From the NCBI RefSeq assembly GCF_019061205.1, contig NZ_JAHQYH010000009.1, positions 1 through 50,534 of the forward strand: a stretch of 50,534 nucleotides of DNA, given 5' to 3'. This document shows positions 36,388 through 44,750 of the stretch, piece after piece; positions within the stretch are counted from its first letter, which is position 1, and every line of letters starts with the position of its first letter. The stretch is from Apilactobacillus waqarii. Lineage in GTDB: Bacteria; Bacillota; Bacilli; Lactobacillales; Lactobacillaceae. The notes below the pieces were generated by a model. That model did no database searches and was not told the origin of the DNA. It worked only from the letters and a program-made list of their open reading frames with translations. The position numbers were made by a program, and so were the translations under genes.

Positions 36388-36404
36388 CTTTTGGACGTCA
36401 AAAG
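36388..36404. promoter_or_regulatory. Palindrome in the yaaA-recF-gyrBA promoter region
   Basis: CTTTTG-GACGT-CAAAAG is a perfect 6-bp inverted repeat just upstream of a TATAAT (minus strand, 36380-36385) and contains a TTGACG. It may be an operator; the promoter -35 is not certain. Confidence 0.4.
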
Positions 36405-36513
36405 TATAGTTTATAAGCTGATTTTCGCCTTTCTAAGCAATTATATAAAAGTGCTTACTAGTTTGTTAAATCCATGCCAAAATCGCTCATATCCTAAAAA
36501 AATCACTTTAAAC

Positions 36514-36549
36514 GCAAAAAGAACCCCTTAGATAACTTTCTAAGGGGTC
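36514..36549 (-). terminator. Intrinsic terminator of the M24 peptidase gene
   Basis: ACCCCTTAG / CTAAGGGGT stem with ATAACTTT loop and a T-rich tail on the minus strand. Confidence 0.85.
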
Positions 36550-36554
36550 TTATT

Positions 36555-37649
36555 TTATAAATATTTAATTTCTTTAGGTGTATGGGTAAATGGTTCGCAT
36601 CCATCTTCGGTTACGTAAACGCAATCTTCGATGCGGACACCAGCGAATCCTGGAACGTAAATTCCTGGTTCGATTGAGAAACACATTCCTGGCTTTAGAA
36701 CCATCTTGTTTCCTTCCATGATTGATGGGAATTCGTGTTCAGACATCCCCATCCCATGGCCTAGACGGTGAATGAAGTATTTTCCATAGCCCGCCTTTTC
36801 GATAATGTCTCTTGCGACCTTATCGACTTCTTCGGCTGTTACACCTGGTTTAACGAAATCCATCGCAGCTAATTGAGCTTCTAGACAGACATCGTAGATT
36901 TCTTTTTGTTTGTCGCTAATTTCACCTACGGCAACAGTTCTTGTGGCATCTGAGATGTATCCATCATGCACTGTTCCTAGATCAAATAGCACCATTTCAT
37001 TTTCTTTTACTAAATTATCGGAGGTTGCACCATGTGGTTCAGCAGCATGTGCCCCTGCTTGAACTAAGGTATCAAAACTCATTTCCATGACACCCTTTTG
37101 CTTTAGTGCGTATTCCAATTCAGCGACGACTGATTTTTCAGACTTCCCTGCTTTTAATGCTGCGAAACCTTTTTCAAAAGCAAAATCAGCTTCTTTACCC
37201 GCTTCCTTTAACTTTTCGATTTCGTCTGGAGTCTTAATCAAACGCATTGTGTTCAAGTAATCAGTGACGTCAGTTTCAAAAGTTACATCTTGCAACTCTC
37301 TGTGTAAATTTTCTAGACGAGCAACTGTTAGACTTTCTTTTTCAATTCCTGCTGATTTTGGTGTTGCCACTCTTTGTTGGACATGAGCAGCAATCTTTTG
37401 CCATGGATTTTCATGATCTAAGTATCCATAAACATCATATGGAAAACCAGTATCTTTAATTGCTTCTACTTCCAATGCGGGTGCAAACATAAACGGATCC
37501 TTTTCAGGAAATACGATTAATGCTAATACCCTCTCTACCGGATCACTGTAAAACCCAGTTAAGTATTGAATTGTTTTCGGATCACTTAGATATGTGAAAT
37601 CTAATCCGTTGTTGTAGGTCCAGTCCTGGATTGACTTTATCTTAGACAT
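36555..37649 (-). CDS. M24 metallopeptidase, Xaa-Pro dipeptidase/aminopeptidase P type
   Basis: A 364-residue cytosolic peptidase of the PepQ/YpdF group. N-terminal creatinase-like domain (about 1-125), then the pita-bread catalytic domain with metal ligands: Asp in LFDLGTVHDGYISDATRTV (two Asp), His in HRLGHGMGMSEHE, Glu in SIEPGIYV and Glu in VRIEDCV; AGAHAAEPHG provides a substrate histidine. The start ATG lies 5 bases from AGGAGGGG. It is its own unit: promoter TTGAAA-16-TAAGAT (37671-37698), terminator downstream and dnaN terminator upstream. It interrupts the normally adjacent dnaN and yaaA. Confidence 0.9.
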   Translation of the reverse strand: MSKIKSIQDWTYNNGLDFTYLSDPKTIQYLTGFYSDPVERVLALIVFPEKDPFMFAPALEVEAIKDTGFPYDVYGYLDHENPWQKIAAHVQQRVATPKSAGIEKESLTVARLENLHRELQDVTFETDVTDYLNTMRLIKTPDEIEKLKEAGKEADFAFEKGFAALKAGKSEKSVVAELEYALKQKGVMEMSFDTLVQAGAHAAEPHGATSDNLVKENEMVLFDLGTVHDGYISDATRTVAVGEISDKQKEIYDVCLEAQLAAMDFVKPGVTAEEVDKVARDIIEKAGYGKYFIHRLGHGMGMSEHEFPSIMEGNKMVLKPGMCFSIEPGIYVPGFAGVRIEDCVYVTEDGCEPFTHTPKEIKYL

Positions 37650-37670
37650 GCAAACCCCTCCTTTTAATAT

Positions 37671-37698
37671 ATCTTAGACTAAAATGACAAATTTTCAA
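37671..37698 (-). promoter_or_regulatory. Promoter of the M24 peptidase gene
   Basis: Minus strand TTGAAA (37693-37698), 16 bases, TAAGAT (37671-37676). Confidence 0.6.
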
Positions 37699-37718
37699 AC
37701 AATTATTAATTCGTAAAT

Positions 37719-37757
37719 TAAAAAAACGCGACCCTTTATTAGACGGGGGTCGCGTTT
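37719..37757 (-). terminator. Intrinsic terminator of dnaA-dnaN
   Basis: AACGCGACCC / GGGTCGCGTT strong stem with a T-tract on the minus strand. Confidence 0.9.
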
Positions 37758-37780
37758 TATTAGATGAATTATTAAAATCC

Positions 37781-38917
37781 CTAGAAAGTACGTACTGGGG
37801 TGATTAATTCGATGAAGTTTTCAGCATCTTCAGAAGGAACAAGGGTGAATGGACGTAGTGATGATGTGAATGACACATTGATCATTGAGTGTCCAAAGGC
37901 ACGTAGGGCGTCCTTCATGTAATCAGGGTTAAAGGAAATTTCTAAGTCATTTCCAGCAACTTCCTTGCTTTCAACTTCTTCTTCAACGTTACCAACGTCT
38001 GGAGAGTTACCAGAGATGGTTACTTGTTTAACATTTGCCTTGATAGTTAGCTTAACAACGTTGTTTCTTGATTCGTGAGATAGAAGAGAAGCTCTTTCAA
38101 TCGCGCCAAGTAGTTCATAGGCATCGAATTGAACATTAGTTTCTGAATCTTTTGGAATCAATCTAGAAGTATCAGGGTATGTTCCTTCAAGAAGTCTTGA
38201 GTAGAAGTAAGTGTTGCCAATAGTGAATAGAACTTGGTTTTCGGTGATTTTCATCTTAACGTTTTCAGTATCGTCTGAGATCATCTTTGATAATTCTGAA
38301 AGACTGCTACCAGGAATGATAACGTCGTATTCGCCTTGGTTATCTGGTAGTGCAACTTTACGTTGACTTAGACGGTGTGAATCAGTTGCGACAGCAAATA
38401 AAGTACCGTCTTTTAGCACAAAGTGAACACCAGTTAGGATAGGGCGACTTTCTTGGTTTGATACTGCGATAACAGTTTGGTTAATGATTTCCTTGAACAC
38501 GTCACCTGATAATGAAATTTCGTTATCGTTTTCGATTTCAGGTAAGTGAGGGTAATCAGCAGCATCTAAACCATTGATAGTGAATGATGAGGTTCCTGAA
38601 GTGATTTCAGTTTGGAAACCATTTGCAACAGAAAGTGTCATTTTATCGCTAGGTAATTTCTTAACGATTCCACTAAAGAATCTAGCAGGTAAAACGATTG
38701 AACCTTCTTCTTCGATGATTAGTTCGTTATCTGCATCGTTTCTGTCAATAACAGTTTCGATAGAAACATCAGCATTGCTACCAGTTAAGATCAAACCTTC
38801 GTTTGATGCACTTAACTTTAGACCAGTCAAAATAGGAATAGTGGTTTTTGATGAAATTGCTCTTGAAACCATGTTTATTCCTTGAATGAATGCTGATCGT
38901 TTAATTGAAAATTTCAT
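37781..38917 (-). CDS. dnaN: DNA polymerase III beta subunit (sliding clamp)
   Basis: The 378-residue ring-forming clamp, three similar domains; N-terminal MKFSIKRSAFIQGINMVSRAISSKTTIPILTGLKL and the C-terminal LRPFTLVPSEDAENFIELITPVRTF are standard. Follows dnaA by 166 bases that contain part of oriC. RBS AGGAG. Unlike most Bacillota, its transcript is closed by a strong terminator before yaaA, because of the inserted peptidase gene. Confidence 0.97.
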   Translation of the reverse strand: MKFSIKRSAFIQGINMVSRAISSKTTIPILTGLKLSASNEGLILTGSNADVSIETVIDRNDADNELIIEEEGSIVLPARFFSGIVKKLPSDKMTLSVANGFQTEITSGTSSFTINGLDAADYPHLPEIENDNEISLSGDVFKEIINQTVIAVSNQESRPILTGVHFVLKDGTLFAVATDSHRLSQRKVALPDNQGEYDVIIPGSSLSELSKMISDDTENVKMKITENQVLFTIGNTYFYSRLLEGTYPDTSRLIPKDSETNVQFDAYELLGAIERASLLSHESRNNVVKLTIKANVKQVTISGNSPDVGNVEEEVESKEVAGNDLEISFNPDYMKDALRAFGHSMINVSFTSSLRPFTLVPSEDAENFIELITPVRTF

Positions 38918-38941
38918 TTTGAAAGTCTCCTCGCATGTAGT

Positions 38942-39080
38942 ATTTAATATTAATTAATATATATAGTTAAAACAGTAGTAGTAGGGCCTGTGTATACTGT
39001 GGAAAACTCAATTTACTCTTACGGACACAAAGTTTTGCACATGTGGATAACTTGTGGATAAGTTACCACGTTTTTCCACA
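38942..39080. other. oriC, dnaA-dnaN part: unwinding element with DnaA-trios and DnaA boxes
   Basis: In order on the plus strand: a run of only A/T (38942-38970), then three TAG triplets (38976-38984, read 3'-GAT-5' from the box side as DnaA-trios), a GGCC cluster (38985-38988), two near-consensus DnaA boxes TGTGTATAC and TGTGGAAAA (38989-39006), two perfect boxes TGTGGATAA (39042-39050 and 39053-39061) and a TTTTCCACA (39072-39080). This is the arrangement of the basal unwinding system known from Bacillus. Confidence 0.85.
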
Positions 39081-39083
39081 CCT

Positions 39084-40427
39084 CTATCTCTCTAATGTTT
39101 CCTTTAGTTCTTGGATTTGTTCTTTGATTGTTGAATCAGATTGAACTGCATCGGCTATTTTATCGTAAGCATGGATAACAGTTGTATGATCCTTACCGCC
39201 AAAGGCGTTACCAATCTTTGGAAGAGAACTATTAGTTAAGGTACGGCTTAAATACATCGCTATTTGACGAGGGATAACAATTGTTTTGACACGTTTTTTC
39301 CCTTTTAAATCGTCTATAGAAACGTTGTAGTAATTTGAAACTGATTTGATGATGTTTTCAACCGTAATTTCGGGTTTGGAATCACCATTGTTAAGGCCGC
39401 GTAGGGCTTCTGAAACTAAGTCAGTTGTAATTGGAAGCTTTTTGAAGTTAGCAAATGCATGTACACGAGATAGTGCACCTTCCAGTTCACGAACGTTTGA
39501 ATCAAATTGACCAGCTATGTAATTAAGCGTATCTGGGGGAACTTGAATCCCATCTGCTTCTGCTTTAGCACGCAAGATAGCAATTCTTGTTTCTAAGTCT
39601 GGAGGGGTAATATCTACCGGAAGTCCCCAGGCGAATCGAGAAATCAAACGATCTTGCAACTTGGCAATTTCCTTTGGTAAACGATCAGAAGTTAAAACAA
39701 TTTGTTTTTTATTTTCATACAAATCATTGAAAGTATGGAAGAATTCTTCTTGAGTTCCGTCCTTATCAGCGAAGAACTGAACATCATCAACTAGCAGTGC
39801 ATCAACATTTCGGTATTCTTGTCTGAATGCTTCGGTTTCATTATTTTGAATCGCATTAATGAAATCGTTGGTGAATGACTCACTAGTTACATACATAATG
39901 TTTGCAGTTGGATTGTCTTTTAGAATCTTGTTACCAATTGCGTGCATCAAGTGGGTTTTACCTAATCCAACACCTCCGTATAAAAGAAGTGGGTTATACA
40001 TTTTTCCTGGATCTTCGGAAACAACTAGCGCCGCTGCATGCGCCATTTGGTTACCTTTACCGATAACGAAGGATTCAAATGTATAGTTAGGATTTAGATG
40101 ACTGTTTTGTAAGAATTCATTGTCATTTGCGCTGCTAGAATTCTCTTTAATAGAATCATCTTTCTTAGCTGAACTACCAAGTTCTCCTTCAACAACGAAT
40201 TTTGGAACGATATCTCTTTTAGTTATTTGGTATGAATACTCTACTAAAGAGTCTTCTAACTTATCTTCCCAATAATCACGATGGAGAGGAGATGGAAGTT
40301 CAAGCGTTAGCTCATTTCCGACTAAGCTAATGGGATTAACTGTAGCAATCCATGTTGAATAGGTTGTAGTGGAGTAATTTTTTTCAAAAGCTTCACTGAT
40401 TGCTTCCCATAATGAGTCTTTATCCAT
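39084..40427 (-). CDS. dnaA: Chromosomal replication initiator protein DnaA
   Basis: AAA+ ATPase that binds DnaA boxes and opens oriC. Domain I is residues 1 to about 85, a linker with Ser/Asn follows, AAA+ domain with Walker A GGVGLGKTHLMHA and Walker B ALLVDDVQFFADK, sensor LPKEIAKLQDRLISRFAWGL, and domain IV with the box-binding GGKDHTTVIHAYDKI. Length 447 normal. RBS GGGAGG. DnaA boxes lie both upstream and downstream, so autoregulation is expected. Its promoter cannot be placed with certainty in the box cluster. Confidence 0.98.
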   Translation of the reverse strand: MDKDSLWEAISEAFEKNYSTTTYSTWIATVNPISLVGNELTLELPSPLHRDYWEDKLEDSLVEYSYQITKRDIVPKFVVEGELGSSAKKDDSIKENSSSANDNEFLQNSHLNPNYTFESFVIGKGNQMAHAAALVVSEDPGKMYNPLLLYGGVGLGKTHLMHAIGNKILKDNPTANIMYVTSESFTNDFINAIQNNETEAFRQEYRNVDALLVDDVQFFADKDGTQEEFFHTFNDLYENKKQIVLTSDRLPKEIAKLQDRLISRFAWGLPVDITPPDLETRIAILRAKAEADGIQVPPDTLNYIAGQFDSNVRELEGALSRVHAFANFKKLPITTDLVSEALRGLNNGDSKPEITVENIIKSVSNYYNVSIDDLKGKKRVKTIVIPRQIAMYLSRTLTNSSLPKIGNAFGGKDHTTVIHAYDKIADAVQSDSTIKEQIQELKETLER

Positions 40428-40481
40428 GAATCATTTCCTCCCGTTAAAAATCTTTAGTAATTTTACCATTTTAAAAAAAAG

Positions 40482-40786
40482 TTTTCCACAAGCACATTTA
40501 CTTGTGTATAATTGTTTCACACCCTGTTGATTTCATTTTCCACACCCTGTTGATAAGTCGATTAAAAATCTCTCATTTTTTAGTTTTCCACAGAAAATTG
40601 TTAATAATCCACAGGTAAGTATAACCGATATATCAATAAAAACAAAAAGTTATGCACAACTTGTGAATAATTCTAATAACAGGCTGTTTACTTGTGGAAA
40701 ACTTGTGGAAAAGCCTGTTAATTGCAAAATTTTAATCAACAAGAAAAATATCAAAATGTGTATGAAACAAATTAAAATGTGGATAA
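40482..40786. other. oriC, region upstream of dnaA: DnaA-box cluster
   Basis: Perfect or one-mismatch DnaA boxes on both strands: TTTTCCACA at 40482, 40536 and 40584; TGTGTATAA at 40503; TAATCCACA at 40605; TTATGCACA at 40650; TGTGAATAA at 40662; TGTGGAAAA at 40693 and 40704; TGTGGATAA at 40778. Two more repeats stand out: CACACCCTGTTGAT twice at a distance of 23 bases (40518 and 40541), and AACAGGCT / AGCCTGTT (40678-40685, 40712-40719) enclosing the tandem TGTGGAAAA boxes. Confidence 0.9.
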
Positions 40787-40868
40787 AAAATGGATCCCTT
40801 TAGGGAAAGAATTTGATTTTTATGTTTCATCATTAATTTTTTTATGGTATTATGTTTAGGAAATGTAT

Positions 40869-40893
40869 TTGACATAGAAAAGAAACATACAAA
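40869..40893 (+). promoter_or_regulatory. Candidate promoter of rpmH-rnpA-yidC
   Basis: TTGACA (40869-40874) followed by a weak AT-rich -10 around 40891; an earlier TATTAT near 40849 with a weak -35 could be a second start. Confidence 0.45.
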
Positions 40894-40914
40894 ATATATA
40901 AGGGAGGGTTAGTA

Positions 40915-41049
40915 ATGAAGAGAACTTACCAACCAAAGAAACGTAAGCACGCACGCACTCACGGTTTCCGTAGTCGTATGAGCACTAGCAACGGTCGTAA
41001 AGTTTTAGCTCGCCGTCGTAAAAAAGGTAGAAAGTCATTGACTGTATAG
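40915..41049 (+). CDS. rpmH: 50S ribosomal protein L34
   Basis: A 44-residue, very basic protein: [18 protein letters not shown], then [20 protein letters not shown] and the RKSLTV end, the complete L34 signature. AGGGAGG lies 9 bases before the ATG. It is the first gene rightward of oriC, as in nearly all bacteria, followed by a terminator hairpin and rnpA. Confidence 0.98.
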   Translation: MKRTYQPKKRKHARTHGFRSRMSTSNGRKVLARRRKKGRKSLTV

Positions 41050-41075
41050 ACCACTGACCATTCAGTGGTCTTTTT
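41049..41075 (+). terminator. Terminator/attenuator after rpmH
   Basis: GACCACTGA / TCAGTGGTC stem with a CCAT loop and T5. It starts at the last base of the stop codon and would limit read-through into rnpA, giving more L34 than RNase P protein. Confidence 0.85.
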
Positions 41076-41109
41076 CATTATATTGAACAAAATTTAATGG
41101 AGATGGATT

Positions 41110-41472
41110 ATGCGTAAGTCATATCGCGTCAAAAAAGAAGCAGAATTCCAAAATGTTTTTGAAAAACATAATTCAGTTGCTAATCGGACTTTTGTCATTT
41201 ATCAAATGGAAAAGCCTGATCAACCCCATTTTAGAGTAGGTATCTCAGTTGGTAAGAAGATTGGGAATGCCGTTCACAGGAACTGGGTAAAAAGACGAGT
41301 TAGACAAAGTTTGACTGAATTAAAGCCATATCTAAGACAAGACGTTGATTTCTTGGTTATCGCTCGTCCAAGAGCAGATCAATTATCAATGGAAGAAGTT
41401 AAGAAGAATATGGTGCATGTTTTAAAATTAGCAAACTTGCTTGATTCTGATTATGTTGAGGGAGAAGACTAA
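41110..41472 (+). CDS. rnpA: Ribonuclease P protein component
   Basis: The 120-residue protein subunit assists the RNase P RNA in maturing tRNA 5' ends. Signatures: [43 protein letters not shown] and VDFLVIARP. The RNR motif reads RNW here, the second arginine replaced by tryptophan, while flanking KRRVRQ is intact. Overlaps yidC by one base (TAATG). Confidence 0.96.
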   Translation: MRKSYRVKKEAEFQNVFEKHNSVANRTFVIYQMEKPDQPHFRVGISVGKKIGNAVHRNWVKRRVRQSLTELKPYLRQDVDFLVIARPRADQLSMEEVKKNMVHVLKLANLLDSDYVEGED

Positions 41473-42305
41473 TGAAAAAATTTAAAAAGTATCTTTCACT
41501 TACTTCAATTTTAGGATTGGTATTTTTCTTGACTGCATGTAGTAATAAACCAATTACTTCACACAGTACCGGTCTATGGGATGGAGTCATCGTACTTAAT
41601 TTCTCAAGAGCCATCATTTGGTTAGCCAAATTCTTCGGTTCTAACTACGGAATGGGTATCGTTGCTTTCACCATCATTGTTCGTATCATTATCTTGCCTT
41701 TGATGATCTATCAAACCAAGAGTATGAAGAAGACTCAAGAACTACAACCTAAGTTAAAGGAACTTCAAAAGAAGTATTCATCAAAGGATACTGAAACTGT
41801 TAAGTTACTTCGTGAAGAACAACAAAAGCTTTACGCTGAAGCGGGTGTTAACCCTGTCGCTGGTTGTTTGCCACTATTAGTTCAATTACCAATCTTGTGG
41901 GCCTTATACCAAGCTATCTGGCGTACAGATATTTTGAAGTCAGGTCATTTCCTATGGTTACAATTAGGACACAAAGACCCATACTTTATTATGCCGGTTC
42001 TAGCCGCCGTATTTACTTTCATTAGTTCATGGCTAGCAATGAAGTCACAACCTGAGCAAAATGGGATGACAAAGGGAATGATGTTCGGAATGCCCGTTAT
42101 CATTTTCTTCATGGCACTAAATATTCCTGCTGCGATCTCAATTTATTGGGTAGTAACAAATGCCTTCCAAGCTGTACAAACATTGTTTATTCAAAACCCT
42201 TGGAAGATTCAAAGAGAACGAGAAGAAAAGCTACGTGCTGAAAAACAACACAAGCGTAATGTTGAAAAAGCAATTCGCAAAGCTAAAAAATCTCGTCGTA
42301 AATAA
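41472..42305 (+). CDS. yidC: Membrane protein insertase YidC/OxaA
   Basis: A 277-residue lipoprotein-type YidC: N-terminal signal with lipobox LTACSNK, then five transmembrane segments, the conserved positive residue in the hydrophilic groove (IIVRIIILPLMIYQTKSMK), PVAGCLPLLVQLPILWALYQA, and a basic C-terminal tail (KRNVEKAIRKAKKSRRK) that binds ribosomes. Stop and start of rnpA and yidC overlap. Closed by a strong terminator. Confidence 0.96.
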   Translation: MKKFKKYLSLTSILGLVFFLTACSNKPITSHSTGLWDGVIVLNFSRAIIWLAKFFGSNYGMGIVAFTIIVRIIILPLMIYQTKSMKKTQELQPKLKELQKKYSSKDTETVKLLREEQQKLYAEAGVNPVAGCLPLLVQLPILWALYQAIWRTDILKSGHFLWLQLGHKDPYFIMPVLAAVFTFISSWLAMKSQPEQNGMTKGMMFGMPVIIFFMALNIPAAISIYWVVTNAFQAVQTLFIQNPWKIQREREEKLRAEKQHKRNVEKAIRKAKKSRRK

Positions 42306-42341
42306 TAAAAAGCGTCTGATTTTATAATCAGACGCTTTTTT
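42306..42341 (+). terminator. Intrinsic terminator of yidC
   Basis: AAAAAGCGTCTGAT / ATCAGACGCTTTTT perfect stem with a TTTATA loop. Confidence 0.9.
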
Positions 42342-42410
42342 TGTGTATCATTGGACCGCTAGTTTGTGATATTATTAATAACATAGTTTATTTTTAAAAG
42401 GAGTCCCAAC

Positions 42411-43139
42411 ATGTCAACATTTACTGCTAAAACAGTCAGTGAAGCGATCGAGGAAGGACTAAAGTCACTAAACGTTGATAAGAGCAATGCTGATATCAAC
42501 ATTGTTCAAACAAACCGTAAAGGCTTTTTTGGAATCGGAAAACGTGATGCAATCGTCGAAATTGACGTTAAAAACAATGAAAATGCATCAAACTCTCAAG
42601 AAATCGCAGCAACACCAACAAAAAACATTAAGATTAACAATCAACCAGAAGAAACAACTGAAACAAAGAAACGTCATCATTCAAATGAACAAGCCATGGA
42701 AGATTTAGTGGCTTATTTGAAGCCAATCATCGAAGAATTGGGCGTTTCAGCCGAATTACAACCTAAGATTATTAACAGAAAGTTCGCTCGTATTAACTTC
42801 AAGACCGAACAAGAAGGTCTATTAATCGGTAAACATGGTCTAACCATCAATGCTTTACAAAACTTGGCACAAATCTACTTGAATCACATCGGATACAGCC
42901 GTTTATCAATTCAACTAGATACAGCCGATTACCGTCACCGCCGTACTGAAATTTTGAAGAAATTGGCTGAAAAAACAGCTAGAGAAGCGGTCGCTACAGG
43001 ACAACCGGTATACTTAGATCCAATGCCTTCTTTCGAAAGAAAGGTTATTCATAACCAACTAGAAGACAATCTATACGTCAACACATTCTCATCAGGTCGC
43101 GAACCTTACCGTGCGGTCGTTATAGAACCACAAGGATAG
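42411..43139 (+). CDS. khpB: RNA-binding protein KhpB/EloR (Jag)
   Basis: A 242-residue protein with three parts: Jag-N domain (1 to about 52, with GFFGIGKRDAIVEI), an acidic/Gln-rich linker, a KH-like domain (about 85-160, LLIGKHGLTINALQNLAQIYLN) and an R3H domain (about 165-240, YRHRRTEILKKLAEKTA and FERKVIHNQL). With KhpA it binds many RNAs and controls cell elongation and division in Streptococcus and lactobacilli. It is downstream of yidC but separated by a terminator, with RBS AAGGAG. Confidence 0.94.
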   Translation: MSTFTAKTVSEAIEEGLKSLNVDKSNADINIVQTNRKGFFGIGKRDAIVEIDVKNNENASNSQEIAATPTKNIKINNQPEETTETKKRHHSNEQAMEDLVAYLKPIIEELGVSAELQPKIINRKFARINFKTEQEGLLIGKHGLTINALQNLAQIYLNHIGYSRLSIQLDTADYRHRRTEILKKLAEKTAREAVATGQPVYLDPMPSFERKVIHNQLEDNLYVNTFSSGREPYRAVVIEPQG

Positions 43140-43148
43140 TCATATAAA

Positions 43149-43177
43149 TTGACAAAATCGGATAAAGTTTTTATTAT
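43149..43177 (+). promoter_or_regulatory. Promoter ahead of the candidate small RNA/mnmE leader
   Basis: TTGACA (43149-43154), 17-base spacer, TATTAT (43172-43177). Confidence 0.75.
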
Positions 43178-43183
43178 ATAAAG

Positions 43184-43267
43184 TATCATTCTTATCAGAG
43201 ATAGATGAAGTAGTCAAAGTGCTTTATCCATGCTGAGTTTTTTTGGCGTGGAGTGGGCACTTTTTTT
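43184..43267 (+). ncRNA. Candidate small RNA or mnmE attenuator leader of about 84 nt
   Basis: Transcription from the promoter at 43149 would start near 43184. A hairpin with outer stem AAGTGC / GCACTT, an internal loop, inner stem CCATGC / GCGTGG and a U-rich loop is followed by T7 (43216-43267), which is an intrinsic terminator 50 bases before the mnmE start. There is no open frame. Either a short free RNA or a conditional leader for mnmE-mnmG. No Rfam family is recognised. Confidence 0.55.
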
Positions 43268-43317
43268 GTGCGCTAGACCACAAAACGGATTTTGATAATT
43301 AAGAAAGGAAGAGGAAC

Positions 43318-44709
43318 ATGGCAACGACTACAGATTTTGATACAATCGCAGCGATTTCAACACCACCTGGTGAAGGGGGAATCTCCATCGTTCGAATTAG
43401 TGGGGATGACGCTTTAAAGGTAATTAGTAAAATTTATCGAGGCAAGGACTTAAACAAGGTTGCCTCACACACCATTAATTACGGACACGTCTTTGATCCA
43501 GACACTAAAGAAGACGTCGACGAAGTAATGGTATCAGTAATGAGAGCGCCAAAGACTTACACTTGTGAAGACGTTATTGAGGTTAACTGTCACGGTGGTA
43601 TCTTAGCCACTAACACCATTCTTCAATTGATTTTAAGTTATGGTGCCCGTCTTGCTGAACCGGGTGAATTTACCAAACGTGCATTCTTGAATGGACGAAT
43701 TGACCTTTCACAATCAGAAGCGGTCATGGATGTTATTGACGCCAAAACTACCCGCTCTATGAAGGCTGCTGAAAGCCAACTTGAAGGAAACCTTTCAAGA
43801 CTAATTAGAACGCTTAGACAACAAATTTTGGACGTTTTAGCAAATGTCGAAGTTAACATCGATTACCCTGAATATGACGATGCCGAAGTTATGACTTCTA
43901 AGTTATTGAAGGAAAATGCGGTTGATTTAAAAGCTAAGGTTGAAAAACTACTAGAAACTGCCAAGCAGGGACAAGTTCTAAGGGATGGACTTGCTACTTC
44001 TATCGTTGGTCGTCCCAATGTTGGTAAATCAAGTATCTTAAACCACTTGTTACACCAAGATAAGGCCATCGTTACAGATGTTCCGGGAACCACACGTGAC
44101 GTGTTGGAAGAATACGTTAACGTTAAGGGTGTTCCTTTGAAATTAGTCGATACCGCCGGAATCCGTGAAACCGAAGATAAGGTTGAAAAAATCGGTGTGG
44201 AACGTTCAAGAAAGGCCATCGCAAGTTCAGACCTAGTGCTATTGGTATTGAACTACTCTGAAAAACTTTCTGATGAAGATCGTCAATTAATCGAATTAAC
44301 TAACGATTCCAAACGAATCGTAATCTTGAACAAGACCGACTTGCCTCAACAAATCGATGTTGATGAAGTTAAGAGCTTAGTCGGTGCAGAAAACGTGATT
44401 ACTACTTCTGCCATTCAAGACAATGGAACTGAACCACTTGAGGAAATGATTGCTAAGCTATTCTTTACCCAAGGAATTCAAAGTTCACAAAACGACGTTA
44501 TGGTTACAAACGCCAGACACGTTAGTTTGTTACACAATGCCAAAGAATCATTAAACAGCGTAATTAACGGATTGGATGAAGGTCTACCGGTTGATTTAGT
44601 TCAAATGGACATGCACGCATGTTGGGAATCACTTGGTGAAATCACCGGTGATAGCTACAACGGTGAGCTATTAGATCAACTATTCAGCCAATTCTGTCTA
44701 GGAAAATAG
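43318..44709 (+). CDS. mnmE: tRNA uridine-5-carboxymethylaminomethyl modification GTPase MnmE
   Basis: With MnmG it modifies the wobble uridine of several tRNAs (cmnm5U). N-terminal tetrahydrofolate-binding domain ([21 protein letters not shown]), helical domain, inserted G domain with G1 [11 protein letters not shown] (about 231), [15 protein letters not shown] and NKTD, and the invariant C-terminal CLGK. Length 463 normal. RBS AAGGAAGAGG. It is followed by mnmG after 41 bases that include a parS-like site. Confidence 0.97.
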   Translation: MATTTDFDTIAAISTPPGEGGISIVRISGDDALKVISKIYRGKDLNKVASHTINYGHVFDPDTKEDVDEVMVSVMRAPKTYTCEDVIEVNCHGGILATNTILQLILSYGARLAEPGEFTKRAFLNGRIDLSQSEAVMDVIDAKTTRSMKAAESQLEGNLSRLIRTLRQQILDVLANVEVNIDYPEYDDAEVMTSKLLKENAVDLKAKVEKLLETAKQGQVLRDGLATSIVGRPNVGKSSILNHLLHQDKAIVTDVPGTTRDVLEEYVNVKGVPLKLVDTAGIRETEDKVEKIGVERSRKAIASSDLVLLVLNYSEKLSDEDRQLIELTNDSKRIVILNKTDLPQQIDVDEVKSLVGAENVITTSAIQDNGTEPLEEMIAKLFFTQGIQSSQNDVMVTNARHVSLLHNAKESLNSVINGLDEGLPVDLVQMDMHACWESLGEITGDSYNGELLDQLFSQFCLGK

Positions 44710-44714
44710 TTAAT

Positions 44715-44730
44715 TGTTTCATGTGAAACA
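44715..44730. other. parS-like centromere site 3
   Basis: TGTTTCATGTGAAACA, identical to site 1, in the mnmE-mnmG spacer. Confidence 0.75.
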
Positions 44731-44750
44731 TTTTTAATGGAGGAAAACAA

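Noticed and set aside
40513-40526. TGTTTCACACC as a further parS site
   Set aside because: Only the left half matches; the right half is CCTGTTGA and belongs to a different direct repeat in oriC.
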